Below, in pieces: positions 1 to 8,460 of a stretch of 64,000 nt of DNA (positions within the stretch are counted from its first letter, which is position 1; the number at the start of each line of letters is the position of its first letter). This stretch comes from Lentzea tibetensis (GTDB lineage Bacteria > Actinomycetota > Actinomycetes > Mycobacteriales > Pseudonocardiaceae), in NCBI RefSeq assembly GCF_007845675.1, contig NZ_VOBR01000012.1, positions 124,001 through 188,000 of the forward strand. The letters run 5' to 3'. The position numbers and the translations under genes are program-made. Under the pieces are notes generated by a model. That model had not been told where the DNA came from. It saw only the letters and a program-made list of their open reading frames with translations, and ran no database searches.

Positions 1-1943
1 CACCAGTCCAATGTGGAGGAGTCGTCCTCCCGGTAGTCCGCACCACCACTGGAGGTGCGCCCGGACACCGCGGGCAGGAACTGGTTGTGCTCGGTCAACG
101 CCCGCACCACGGCGACCCGCGCGTCCAGGTGCGCGCCGAAACCCACGAGCACGTCCTCGACCGGGTGATCGACTCGCCGCGACACGGCGGCGAACACCGG
201 GATGCCCAGGTCGGCGGTGAGATCGAGCACCCACAGCTCGCGCCCCACTCCGGCGAGGTGGTCCCGCAGCGCGTCGACGTACGGATCGCCGAGACCGTCC
301 AGATCGACCCCTGGGCGACGGGCCCGGTTGTACCACCACAGTGCGACGGCGTCGCGCTCGACCAATTCGCAGAACCCTTGCAGCACGGCCTCCGCGACGG
401 TGTTGCCCGCGGCGTTGCCGTTGGCGTCGGGCGAGCAGAACGCGGACTCCACCAGATCCGGGTGCCCGAACCAGGTGTGGGCCGCCGGCAGCAGCCGTTC
501 CCGTTCGTGGGTGAGCGACCACGCGGACGTCCACGAGATCGGCCGCGCGGGATCCAGCCGCTCGGGCACCTGGTGCAGCCTGCCCGCTGCGGAGCTGTTC
601 CACTGCTCCCGGTCCGCGTACTGGCGCGGCGAGAACAACAACAGGTCGTCGACCCCGACCGCCTTCTCGCGCCCCAGTTCGGCGAAGCTCCCGCGGATCA
701 CCGGGTAGTTGTCGCGCCACACGCCGCAGTACCGCTCGATCGCCTCGCAGACCGCGCTGGCCTTGGCCTGGGCCTCGGTCGGCCCCTTGCCGCCGCTCTG
801 GCCGCGCAGGGTGCGCCGCAGCCCGTCGACGCTGTCGCCCTGCACCGCGAAGTTGTGCCCGGCGGTGTAGCTGAAGATCAGCTCATCGTCCACATCGGAC
901 AGTTGCCGCACCGAGCTCACCACGCCGAGCAGCCTGCCGACGTGCTTCTCCAGTCGCCGGGAAGTCGACTCCGGAGGTTCGACCCGGTAACCGCCGTCGG
1001 TGGTGAACCACGCGGGCCGCGACGAGAGCCGCACCTCAGCGGGCCGACGCATCAGGTCCGGCTCGCCGCACCCCGCGCACTGCGGCTGCTGGATCAGCTG
1101 GTGCCGCTCGGAGGTCAGTCCGGCGACGTCGAACGACAGCAGCACCCCGTCCAGCGCGGGCAGCTCACCGGTCACGACCGCGGTCACCGCGGCACCGGCG
1201 ATCAGGTGCGTCGCCACGCCGATCGAGTGCGGCAGCGCCGCGCGCGACGTGCGCGGCGCGTCCTCGCCGGTGGAGCGGCGCAGGTACTGCCCGACCGGCC
1301 GGTTGCCGTCCAAGCGCTCGCGCAGGCACCACCAGCACCCGGTGACGCCAGGCCGGAAGTGCGGCCCCACCCAGATCTCGGCACCGACGGGTTTGGCGAG
1401 CAACCACGACCGCCCGGCCGTGCGCATCGCGGCGTCGAGCTCTCCCAGCCGCGGATCCAGGTAGTCGTCCGCGAGCACGATCGTGAAGTCCGCCGCGGCC
1501 ACCCGCTGCCATGGCGTTATCCGACTCCGCACCCCCTCGACCGCCAAAGCGCCTGCCGTGCCGAGGACGTCGACCTCGCCGACCGCCGTCAGTGCCACCG
1601 TCGCGCCGCCGAGCACGCGGGCGGCCAGGCCGGGGTCGACGCCACGGGCGTCCCACGCGGCCGTCGCCTGGACGGAGACACCGTCGGGCAGGCCATCGGC
1701 GAGCAGGCCGAGGCGCCGGAACTTCGCCAGCGCACGCAGGCACTCGGCCAGGCTGGCCCGGTCGCCCACCGCGGCCGCGATCTCGCCGACGCTGCGCGTG
1801 CCGTCCAGCAGCGGGACGACGGCCACCTCGCCCTCCCCGCGCACAAGGTGGTGACCGCTCTCGGAGAGCAGGAAGACCTCGTCCGGAGCCACCACTCGTA
1901 CCGCGAGATGCGACCTCAGCCGCGGTCGATCGTCGGGGTGCAC
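1..1943 (-). CDS. fused TOMM (azoline RiPP) YcaO cyclodehydratase, C-terminus cut by window edge
   Basis: About 647 codons are visible and the 3' end lies outside the window. The N-terminal part looks like the leader-binding/E1-like half of fused C-D cyclodehydratases. It carries two zinc-type cysteine pairs, CWWC and CAGC. From about residue 380 the YcaO ATP-binding pattern appears: GKGPTEAQAKASAVCEAIER, then NAAGNTVAEAVLQGFCELVERD near residue 520. In this family the protein binds a precursor leader peptide and uses ATP to convert Cys/Ser/Thr to thiazolines or oxazolines. The GTG start at 1943 is preceded by a good ribosome site (GAGGAAAC). No precursor peptide or dehydrogenase is recognisable beside it, so partners probably lie beyond the left edge. 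The family call is firm; the product is unknown. Confidence 0.88.
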   Translation of the reverse strand, partial: MHPDDRPRLRSHLAVRVVAPDEVFLLSESGHHLVRGEGEVAVVPLLDGTRSVGEIAAAVGDRASLAECLRALAKFRRLGLLADGLPDGVSVQATAAWDARGVDPGLAARVLGGATVALTAVGEVDVLGTAGALAVEGVRSRITPWQRVAAADFTIVLADDYLDPRLGELDAAMRTAGRSWLLAKPVGAEIWVGPHFRPGVTGCWWCLRERLDGNRPVGQYLRRSTGEDAPRTSRAALPHSIGVATHLIAGAAVTAVVTGELPALDGVLLSFDVAGLTSERHQLIQQPQCAGCGEPDLMRRPAEVRLSSRPAWFTTDGGYRVEPPESTSRRLEKHVGRLLGVVSSVRQLSDVDDELIFSYTAGHNFAVQGDSVDGLRRTLRGQSGGKGPTEAQAKASAVCEAIERYCGVWRDNYPVIRGSFAELGREKAVGVDDLLLFSPRQYADREQWNSSAAGRLHQVPERLDPARPISWTSAWSLTHERERLLPAAHTWFGHPDLVESAFCSPDANGNAAGNTVAEAVLQGFCELVERDAVALWWYNRARRPGVDLDGLGDPYVDALRDHLAGVGRELWVLDLTADLGIPVFAAVSRRVDHPVEDVLVGFGAHLDARVAVVRALTEHNQFLPAVSGRTSSGGADYREDDSSTLDW

Positions 1944-2113
1944 GTTTCCTCCCTCGCCCGGCGCGTCACCAGCACATCGCGCTCCGTCAGCGGAGAACAA
2001 GGAAATCGCCAATAGAGTGCGGAGTTCGTTCCGGTACCGCGCCTCGGCGGCCGGTGGGCGGGAGTTGTTCTCTCGGTGGAACGCCGCGAACCTCTCGGCG
2101 TAGCATCGAGCGC

Positions 2114-3205
2114 GTGCCATCGTCGGATCGTGGTACCGCTGGTTCCGGGCCGCCGCAGGAACTGAGGTTCTGCCGGTCCGCCGACGGCGTGCGCATCGCG
2201 TACGCGCGGCACGGTTCCGGGCCACCGCTGGTGATCGCGACCTGCTGGCTCAGCCATCTGCAGCACGACTGGCAGAGCCCGGTGTGGCGGCACTTCCTCG
2301 AAGACCTCGGCCGGATCGCGACCGTCGTGCGCTACGACGAGCGCGGCCACGGGCTGTCGGACTGGGACGTCGACGACTTCGGCCTCGAGGCGCGGATCGC
2401 GGACCTCGAGGCCGTGGTCGACCACGCCGGGCTGGACCGGTTCGCGTTGATGGCGATGTCGCAGGGCGGGCCGCCGTCGATCGCCTACGCGGCGCGGCAT
2501 CCCGAGCGGGTCTCCCGGCTGCTGTTCTACGGCAGCTACGCGGCGTTCCGCGATCCGACGCCGGAGGACCTCGAGCTCGACGCGACGTTCGAGCAGCTGA
2601 TCAAGGTGGGATGGGCTCGGCCCGACTCGGCGTTCCGGCGGGTGTTCACGTCGTTGATGATCCCCGGCGCGACCGAGGAGCAGATGCGCTGGGTCGACGA
2701 GCTGCAACGGGTCTCGACGCCGATGGAGAACGCGCTCGCCTCGCGCAGGCAGCGCAAGAAGGCGAACGTGGTCGACCTGCTGCCGCAGCTCGACGTGCCG
2801 ACGCTCGTGCTGCACTCCCGGCACGACCGGATGGTCGGCTTCGAGGACAGCCGCTTCCTCGCGTCGGTGATCGCCGGGGCGCGCTTGGTCGTGCTGGAGA
2901 GCTCGAACCACGTCGTGCTGGGCGACGAACCGGCCTGGCCGGTCTTCCTCGACGAGGTCGCCGCGTTCCTGGCACCCGACGGCAGGCCCGCGCGGCCGGC
3001 GCCGGACCTCTCGGGACTCTCGCCGCGGGAGCTGGACGTGCTCAGGCTGGCGGCCGAGGGCCAGGACAACGAGAGCATCGCCCGCGCACTGACGCTGAGC
3101 GTGCGCACGGTCGAGCGGCACCTGCACAACACTTACAACAAGCTCGGGATCCAGGGGAAGTCGGCCCGCACGGCCGCGGTCGCGAGGCTGCTCACCGGCA
3201 GCTGA
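2114..3205 (+). CDS. alpha/beta-hydrolase-LuxR fusion transcriptional regulator
   Basis: This 363-residue protein has two parts. Residues of about 20-270 form an alpha/beta hydrolase with an apparently complete triad: nucleophile Ser in MAMSQGG, an Asp in HSRHDRMV and a His in SSNHVVLG. Residues of about 297-363 form a LuxR/NarL-type helix-turn-helix (LSPRELDVLRLAAEG ... SVRTVERHLHNTYNKLG). Such proteins are thought to sense a small lipophilic or ester ligand and control neighbouring genes. The hydrolase starts directly at GTG 2114 without a clear Shine-Dalgarno. A TAGCAT box ends 7 bases upstream, with TGGAAC 18 bases before it, so the mRNA may be leaderless. It is divergent from the YcaO gene and heads the + strand redox genes, which it probably regulates (inference). 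Confidence 0.85.
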   Translation: MPSSDRGTAGSGPPQELRFCRSADGVRIAYARHGSGPPLVIATCWLSHLQHDWQSPVWRHFLEDLGRIATVVRYDERGHGLSDWDVDDFGLEARIADLEAVVDHAGLDRFALMAMSQGGPPSIAYAARHPERVSRLLFYGSYAAFRDPTPEDLELDATFEQLIKVGWARPDSAFRRVFTSLMIPGATEEQMRWVDELQRVSTPMENALASRRQRKKANVVDLLPQLDVPTLVLHSRHDRMVGFEDSRFLASVIAGARLVVLESSNHVVLGDEPAWPVFLDEVAAFLAPDGRPARPAPDLSGLSPRELDVLRLAAEGQDNESIARALTLSVRTVERHLHNTYNKLGIQGKSARTAAVARLLTGS

Positions 3206-3291
3206 ACTACGTGCATCCCGACAGTGCCGCGAGTGGAAGTTGCGTGCACGCACGGACGCGGCGCCCCGAGGTGTGTTCGTAGTTTCAGTGC

Positions 3292-3876
3292 ATGGACAAG
3301 GGATTCCTCGAGCGGCCGAGAGCGTCAGCCGAAGCGCAGCGCCTCTACGACGCCGATGTGGAGCGAGTTGGGTTCGTGATGAACCTATCGCTCCTGTGGG
3401 CGCATGAACCGACCCTCCACAGCGGACTGTTCGATCTCTTCGAACGGGCCGCGAAGGCCGGTGGACTGACGTTCCGGCAGCGCAGCGTCCTGGTGGCCGC
3501 GTGCGCGTCGGTGATGGGAGACGCGTACTGCTCGCTGGCGTGGGGCAACCGGCTGGCGAGCGTCGCGGGAGCCGATGTCGCGGGCCGCGTCCTGCGTGGC
3601 GAGGACGACCAGCTGGACGCGGACGACCGGGTGCTCGCGGAGTGGGCTCGCAAGCTCGCCCGCGACCCGAACGCCACCGCGGCCGGCGACGTCCAGGCGC
3701 TGCGCGACGCCGGCTACGACGACGGGCAGATCTTCGGGATCACCACCTTCGTCGCGCTCCGCATCGCCTTCGCCACCATCAACGACTCGCTGGGCGCGCA
3801 GCCCGACCACGAACTGCTGCTGGCCGCTCCCGACCCCGTGCTGGAAGCCGTCACGTACGGGCGCGCCTGCGGCTGA
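3292..3876 (+). CDS. carboxymuconolactone decarboxylase / AhpD-like family protein
   Basis: The 194-residue protein is all-helical in character. Its central segment, RQRSVLVAACASVMGDAYCSL, resembles the alkylhydroperoxidase D/CMD fold. Only one cysteine sits where AhpD-type peroxidases have a CxxC pair, so thiol peroxidase activity by the classic mechanism is doubtful. It lies 86 bases after the LuxR-type regulator and 41 before an OsmC gene, suggesting a small stress- or detoxification-related set. No Shine-Dalgarno is evident before the ATG at 3292. The family assignment is good; the exact reaction is unknown. Confidence 0.7.
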   Translation: MDKGFLERPRASAEAQRLYDADVERVGFVMNLSLLWAHEPTLHSGLFDLFERAAKAGGLTFRQRSVLVAACASVMGDAYCSLAWGNRLASVAGADVAGRVLRGEDDQLDADDRVLAEWARKLARDPNATAAGDVQALRDAGYDDGQIFGITTFVALRIAFATINDSLGAQPDHELLLAAPDPVLEAVTYGRACG

Positions 3877-3917
3877 GCAGCCGACCGTCAGTTCACCCCG
3901 AGTGAGGAGCAAGTTTC

Positions 3918-4481
3918 ATGACCACCACCGAGAACCACGTCCGCAACGGCGTCGACACCGCGACCCTGTTCGCCACGCTCGACGCCGTGAAGGGCGAGAC
4001 CGGCATCGCCAAGTTCCAGTTCAGGGCCACCAACCAGTGGCTCAGCGGAACCCACAACCGGTCCACCATCCACGGCTTCCACGGCGCCATGCAGGAGATG
4101 ACCCACCGCGAGCCGTTCACGTTCGACGCCGACCACCCGCCCGTGCTGGTCGGCAAGGACAACGCACCGACGCCGGTCGAGTACGTGCTGCACGCGCTGG
4201 CCGCCTGCCTCACCGCGGGCATCGCCAACATCGCGGCGGCCCGCGGCGTGCACCTCACCGAGGTCTCGTCGACGGTCGAGGGCGACATCGACCTGCTCGG
4301 CATCCTGGGGCTGTCGGACGAGGTCCGCAACGGCTACCAGCAGCTCAGGGTCAGCTTCGTGCTCAGGGGCGACGACCCGGAGAAGCTGCGTTCCGTGGTC
4401 GAGCAGTCGCGGCGGCGTTCCGCCGTGTACGACGTCGTGACCAACGGGGTGCCCGTGTCGATCGACGTGGACGCCGGATAA
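3918..4481 (+). CDS. OsmC family protein (peroxiredoxin-like)
   Basis: The 187-residue protein shows the OsmC/Ohr-like pattern of a beta-rich N-terminus (FQFRATNQWLSGTHNRSTI). A helix follows containing the reactive-Cys region LHALAACLTAGIANIAAARG, and the C-terminal half is beta-rich. Only one of the two cysteines usual in Ohr/OsmC is obvious (AAC). Proteins of this family reduce organic hydroperoxides or bind small thiols in the cytoplasm. It has a good ribosome site (GAGGAGCAAG) and ends 3 bases before the next ATG, so it is co-translated with the downstream flavoprotein. Confidence 0.85.
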   Translation: MTTTENHVRNGVDTATLFATLDAVKGETGIAKFQFRATNQWLSGTHNRSTIHGFHGAMQEMTHREPFTFDADHPPVLVGKDNAPTPVEYVLHALAACLTAGIANIAAARGVHLTEVSSTVEGDIDLLGILGLSDEVRNGYQQLRVSFVLRGDDPEKLRSVVEQSRRRSAVYDVVTNGVPVSIDVDAG

Positions 4482-4484
4482 CCG

Positions 4485-5684
4485 ATGCGCACCACCGACA
4501 CGGTCATCATCGGCGCAGGCCAGGCAGGTCTCGCTGCCAGCCGGTGCCTCACCGACCGCGGTCACGACCACGTCGTCCTCGACCGCGGCGGCATCGGGCA
4601 GCGCTGGCGGACCTGCTCGTGGGACTCGCTGCACCTGTTGACGCCCAACTGGATGAACGGCCTGCCCGGCAGGCCGTACGCGGGGCCGGACCCCGACGGG
4701 TTCGCCCCCGCGGCCGCGTTCACCGACCAGCTCGCCGAGTACGCGCGGTCGTTCGCCGCACCCGTCGAGGAACACGCGGACGTGTCGCGGCTTCGCCTGC
4801 GGGGCAACGACTTCGAGGTCGTCACGGGCGCGGGGACGTGGCGCGCCCGGCACGTCGTCATGGCCACCGGCTGGTGCGACCGGCCCGCGATCCCGGCGTT
4901 GGCCCGTTCCCTGACAGCGCACCAGGTCACGCCTGCCGAGTACCGCAACCCGCGTTCGCTGCCGCCGGGCGGTGTCCTCGTCGTCGGGGCGTCGGCGACC
5001 GGTGTCCAGCTAGCCGACGAGCTCCGGTCCGCCGGGCGTGACGTGACGATCGCCGCCGGCAGCCACACCCGCATGGAGCGCAGCCACCTCGGCAGGGACA
5101 TCTACTGGTGGCTCGCCCGCCTCGGCGTGCTCGACAGGACGATCGACGAGATGCCCGACCCGGTGCGGGCGCGGCGCGAGCCGTCGCCGCAGCTGGCAGG
5201 GCGGGTGGATCGGATCGACCTGACCACGTTGCAGGCCAAGGGAGTTCAGCTGGTGGGCCGGGTGCTCGCCGCCGACGGCCACCGCGTGCGCCTGTCCCCC
5301 GACCTGCCCTCGACCATCGCCGCGGCCGACCAGCGCTGGCGGCGGCTGCTCGACAGGATCGACGCGCACGCGGGCACCCGCAGCTCCGAGCGCACCCGGA
5401 CCACCACCCCGGCCCGCGTCATCAGCGAGCTCGACCTGCGCCGCGCGGGCATCCGCACCGTCTTGTGGGCCACCGGACACCGCCGTTCCCACCCGTGGCT
5501 GCGGATCCCGGTGCTCGACCGCCACGGCGAGATCCGCCAGCACCGCGGCCGCACGCCCGCACCGGGCCTCTACGTGCTCGGTCAGCGCTTCCAGCACCAC
5601 CGCAGCTCGAACTTCATCGGCGGAGTCGGCCGCGACGCAGCATTCGTCGCCGACCACATCACCGGGAGACACGCCCATGCATGA
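4485..5684 (+). CDS. flavin-containing monooxygenase-like NAD(P)/FAD oxidoreductase
   Basis: The 399-residue protein has an N-terminal FAD motif (IIGAGQAGLAA) and a second dinucleotide motif near residue 165 (VLVVGASATGVQLADEL). This is the layout of FMO/Baeyer-Villiger-like and lysine N-hydroxylase-like enzymes. A cytoplasmic NADPH-dependent oxygenation is likely; the substrate is unknown. It starts 3 bases after the OsmC stop. Its last bases are the template for the duplication described at 5577-6010. The TGA stop lies inside ATGCATGA, where a duplicated start codon of the next gene also begins. Confidence 0.82.
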   Translation: MRTTDTVIIGAGQAGLAASRCLTDRGHDHVVLDRGGIGQRWRTCSWDSLHLLTPNWMNGLPGRPYAGPDPDGFAPAAAFTDQLAEYARSFAAPVEEHADVSRLRLRGNDFEVVTGAGTWRARHVVMATGWCDRPAIPALARSLTAHQVTPAEYRNPRSLPPGGVLVVGASATGVQLADELRSAGRDVTIAAGSHTRMERSHLGRDIYWWLARLGVLDRTIDEMPDPVRARREPSPQLAGRVDRIDLTTLQAKGVQLVGRVLAADGHRVRLSPDLPSTIAAADQRWRRLLDRIDAHAGTRSSERTRTTTPARVISELDLRRAGIRTVLWATGHRRSHPWLRIPVLDRHGEIRQHRGRTPAPGLYVLGQRFQHHRSSNFIGGVGRDAAFVADHITGRHAHA

Positions 5685-5961
5685 CGCAGTAGTCGTCGGC
5701 GCCCGCGCCGCAGGCGCCACCACCGCCTTCCCGCTCGGTCAGCGCTACCAGCACCACCGCAGCTCGAACTTCATCGGCGGAGTCGGCCGCGACGCGGCAT
5801 TCGTCGCCGACCACATCACCAGCTCGAACTTCATCGGCGGAGTCGGCCGCGACGCGGCATTCGTCGCCGACCACATCACCAGCTCGAACTTCATCGGCGG
5901 AGTCGGCCGCGACGCGGCATTCGTCGCCGACCACATCACCGGGAGACACGCCCATGCATGA
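5677..5961 (+). pseudogene. chimeric 94-codon ORF made by the duplication
   Basis: This ORF begins with a copy of the first 19 codons of the downstream flavoprotein (MHDAVVVGARAAGATTAF). It then continues, in frame, with the C-terminal end of the upstream flavin monooxygenase repeated three times, ending GRHAHA. It uses the same ATGCATGA stop-start overlap at both sides: its start overlaps the upstream stop at 5684 and its stop overlaps the real start at 5954. It keeps translational coupling between the flanking genes intact. It contains no complete domain and is most likely a by-product of duplication, although it could be translated as a small repeat protein. Confidence 0.7.
5761..5940 (+). 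repeat. three perfect 60-base tandem copies
   Basis: Three consecutive identical 60-base units lie at 5761-5820, 5821-5880 and 5881-5940. A fourth copy with one mismatch (CAG for CGG) lies at 5604-5663, inside the end of the flavin monooxygenase gene. The unit length is a multiple of three, and each copy encodes the same 20 residues, beginning SSNFIGGVGRD. Identity of the three copies points to recent replication slippage or unequal exchange, or to an assembly collapse/expansion. A read-spanning check would separate these. Confidence 0.95.
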
Positions 5962-7105
5962 CGCAGTAGTCGTCGGCGCCCGCGCCGCGGGCGCCGCCAC
6001 CGCCTTCCTGCTCGCCCGCGCCGGACTGCGCGTGCTGCTCGTCGACCGCGGGAGCTACGGCACCGACACCCTGTCGACGCACGCGCTGATGCGCGGTGGC
6101 GTGCTGCAGCTGTCCCGGTGGGGACTGCTCGACCAGGTCGTCGCCGCGGGTACGCCCCCCGTGCGCCGCACGACGTTCCGCTACGCGGGGACGACCGTGC
6201 CGATCACGATCAAGCCCTCCTTCGGCGTCGACGCCCTGTACGCGCCGCGGCGCACGGTGCTCGACCCGATCCTCGTCGACGCGGCCGCCGCCGCGGGCGC
6301 CGACGTGCGGTTCGGCGTCGCGGTCGCGGACGTCGAGCGCGACGGTCGCGGCCACGTCACCGGCGTCAAGGGCCGGTCCCGCGACGGCGGTGCGTTCCAC
6401 GCGCGGGCGCGCATCGTCATCGGCGCGGACGGGATCCGCTCCACCGTCGCCGACCGCGTCGGCGCCCCGTTCGAGCGCGTCGGCGGCTCCGTCGCCGCCG
6501 TCACCTACGGGTACTGGTCAGGCCTGGAGACCGACGGCTACGAGTGGAACTTCCGCCCCGACGCGGCGTCCGGCGTCGTGCCGACCAACGACGGCCAGGC
6601 CTGCGTGTACACCAGCGCGTCGCCCCGCCGCATCGGCCGGGGCGGGCTGGCGCCCCTCACCCGGATCGTCGCCGAGTCGGCACCCGATCTGAGCGTCCGG
6701 CTGGCCGATGCGACCGCACCGTCCGCGCTGCGCACGTTCACCGGGGCGCCCGGCCACGTCCGGCGGTCGTGGGGCCGGGGCTGGGCGCTGGTGGGCGACG
6801 CGGGCTACTTCAAGGACCCGCTCAGCGCGCACGGGCTGACCGACGCGTTGCGCGACGCCGAGCTGCTGGCCCGCGCCGTCGCCGAGGTCGTCGACGGCGC
6901 GGACGAGCGGGACGCGCTCGCCGGCTACCAGGCGACCCGCGACGCCCTGTCCACCGCGCTGTTCGACGTCATGGACGTGATCGCCGGGCACCGCTGGAGC
7001 GAGGACGAGATCGCCGGTCTGCTGCTCCAGCTCAACGCCGCGATGGCCGACGAGGTCGAAGCCCTTGCCGCGCTGCCACTTCCCGTCGCGGCCACACCGG
7101 GCTGA
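5954..7105 (+). CDS. FAD-dependent oxidoreductase (group A monooxygenase / geranylgeranyl reductase type)
   Basis: The 383-residue protein starts with a dinucleotide fold (VVVGARAAGAATAFLLARAG). It has the second FAD signature near residue 275 (GWALVGDAGYFKDPLSAHG) and a DG motif (IVIGADGIRSTVADR). This matches FAD-linked hydroxylases and reductases acting on hydrophobic or aromatic substrates. Its start codon overlaps the stop of the chimeric ORF, implying coupling to the upstream genes. Substrate unknown. It is followed by a second, related flavoprotein, which makes three flavoproteins in a row. Confidence 0.8.
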   Translation: MHDAVVVGARAAGAATAFLLARAGLRVLLVDRGSYGTDTLSTHALMRGGVLQLSRWGLLDQVVAAGTPPVRRTTFRYAGTTVPITIKPSFGVDALYAPRRTVLDPILVDAAAAAGADVRFGVAVADVERDGRGHVTGVKGRSRDGGAFHARARIVIGADGIRSTVADRVGAPFERVGGSVAAVTYGYWSGLETDGYEWNFRPDAASGVVPTNDGQACVYTSASPRRIGRGGLAPLTRIVAESAPDLSVRLADATAPSALRTFTGAPGHVRRSWGRGWALVGDAGYFKDPLSAHGLTDALRDAELLARAVAEVVDGADERDALAGYQATRDALSTALFDVMDVIAGHRWSEDEIAGLLLQLNAAMADEVEALAALPLPVAATPG

Positions 7106-7192
7106 CGACGTGTGGAGGACCTGTGGAGGTCTGGTGGAGGTGTTGTGGCGACAGCACTTCGACCGGATCGGCGGCGCTACCTTCGGCGGGAC

Positions 7193-8290
7193 ATGGAAAC
7201 CGTGGACGTCCTCGTCGTCGGCGCCGGGCTCGCCGGCCTGCACGCAGCGCGCCTGCTCGCGCTGCGGGGCTTCGACGTGCTCGTGTGCGAACGCCGCACC
7301 AACCTCGACATCGGCATCCGGACCACGGGCATCTTCGTGCGGCGAACGCTGGAGGACTTCGCGTTGCCCGACGACCTGCTCGGACCCGCGGTGCGTCGCG
7401 TCCTGCTCCATCCGCCGTCGCTGCGCGCACCGGTGGAGCTCGTCAGCTCGCGCGACGAGTACCGCGTCGCCGACATGGCGGGCATCTACGCGCACGCGCT
7501 GTCCCAGGCGAGGCGGGCCGGTGTGCGGGTGCGCCTCGGCGTCTCGTACCCGTCGAACGACATCAGGGCTCGGTTCACCATCGGTGCCGACGGAGCCCGG
7601 TCGACGGTCGCGCGCAGGCTCGGGCTCGACGTCAACCAGCGTCTGATCATCGGCGTAGAAGAGGTGTTCCCGGTCGGCACGAGCACCTCGGCGCCGACGT
7701 TCCACTGCGTGCTGGATCCGCGGCTCGCACCCGGTTACCTCGCCTGGGTCGTCGACGACGGGCAGCACGCGCACGTCGGCCTGGCCGGACGGCCGGACCG
7801 GCTCACCGCGCCGCTCCCCCGGCTGCTGCGGTCGTTCGCCGACCGGTTCCCCGGCGTGCCGTCGCCCGCCGGGCCGATCCGCCGTCGCGGCGGGCCGATC
7901 CCCGTCGGCGGCGTCCTGCGCCGCATCGTGTGCACCGAGGGCCTGCTCGTCGGCGACGCGGCGGGCGCGGTGTCACCGCTGACCGCGGGCGGGCTCGACC
8001 CGTGCCTCCGGATGTCCGAGCTCGCGGCCGCCGTCACCGGCGACTACCTGCGCACCGGTGACGCCTCCGTGCTGCGGCACTACGACGGCGCCGCGCTGCG
8101 CGCCCGGTTCCGCATCCGGCTCCTGCTGCGCGATGTCCTTTCGTGGGCGAAGGAACCAGCCGCGACCGAGGCCGCGTTCAGTGTGCTGCGCACGCCGCTC
8201 GGACGCGCCGCCGCGGCCCGCGTCCTCTTCGGCGACGGCTCGTTCCCCGACACCCGGCACTCGATGACGAGACATCCGATGTCAGCGTGA
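7193..8290 (+). CDS. FAD-dependent oxidoreductase (geranylgeranyl reductase-like)
   Basis: The 365-residue protein has the FAD motif VLVVGAGLAGLHAARLL at its N-terminus, FTIGADGARSTVARRLG in the middle and LLVGDAAGAVSPLTAGGLD near residue 250. The last matches the geranylgeranyl-reductase/halogenase-like branch of FAD proteins. I chose ATG 7193 because the earlier in-frame start (7112) would add a low-quality stretch upstream of the FAD motif. A purine run just before 7193 (GGCGGGAC) can act as a ribosome site. The 80 bases before it contain short TGTGGAGG-type direct repeats of unknown role. Confidence 0.78.
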   Translation: METVDVLVVGAGLAGLHAARLLALRGFDVLVCERRTNLDIGIRTTGIFVRRTLEDFALPDDLLGPAVRRVLLHPPSLRAPVELVSSRDEYRVADMAGIYAHALSQARRAGVRVRLGVSYPSNDIRARFTIGADGARSTVARRLGLDVNQRLIIGVEEVFPVGTSTSAPTFHCVLDPRLAPGYLAWVVDDGQHAHVGLAGRPDRLTAPLPRLLRSFADRFPGVPSPAGPIRRRGGPIPVGGVLRRIVCTEGLLVGDAAGAVSPLTAGGLDPCLRMSELAAAVTGDYLRTGDASVLRHYDGAALRARFRIRLLLRDVLSWAKEPAATEAAFSVLRTPLGRAAAARVLFGDGSFPDTRHSMTRHPMSA

Positions 8291-8378
8291 TGGGAGCGGT
8301 CGGCCCCCGCGCCGACGTTGCGCGCATTTCCCTTGACTGAGAACGTTTGTGAGCATGTGTCGCAATGGTCTGGACGCG

Positions 8379-8407
8379 TTGTCCATTCGTGTCCGATCCT
8401 CTATGGT
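8379..8407 (+). promoter_or_regulatory. candidate housekeeping-type promoter of the alginate-lyase-like gene
   Basis: TTGTCC (8379-8384) and TATGGT (8402-8407) are separated by 17 bases, 54 bases ahead of the ATG at 8461. This is the best promoter-like pair in the 170-base gap. It was assigned by eye only. Confidence 0.45.
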
Positions 8408-8460
8408 CGGATGACTCTCGCGGTAAGACCCCCTGCATCTCTACCCCGAGGAGATCCGAC

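Larger units (their letters stand above)
5577..6010 (+). repeat. imperfect duplication of a 157-base gene-junction segment
   Basis: A segment of about 157 bases spans the end of the flavin monooxygenase and the first codons of the next flavoprotein. It occurs at 5577-5733 and again at 5734-6010. In the second copy an internal 60-base stretch is present three times instead of once. The two copies differ at a handful of bases: TT/TA near 5590 versus 5747, CAG/CGG in the 60-mer, and three changes in the last 70 bases. The differences argue for a real, somewhat aged tandem duplication rather than a pure assembly artefact. Confidence 0.9.

Noticed and set aside
87-2015. 642-codon + strand open frame
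   Set aside because: It is the complement of the YcaO gene. Its product is low-complexity Arg/Val/Gln-rich with no domain, whereas the minus strand shows clear YcaO motifs and a ribosome site.
5604-5940. CRISPR-like array from the repeated 60-base units
   Set aside because: The copies are directly adjacent without unique spacers, encode protein sequence and have no cas genes nearby.
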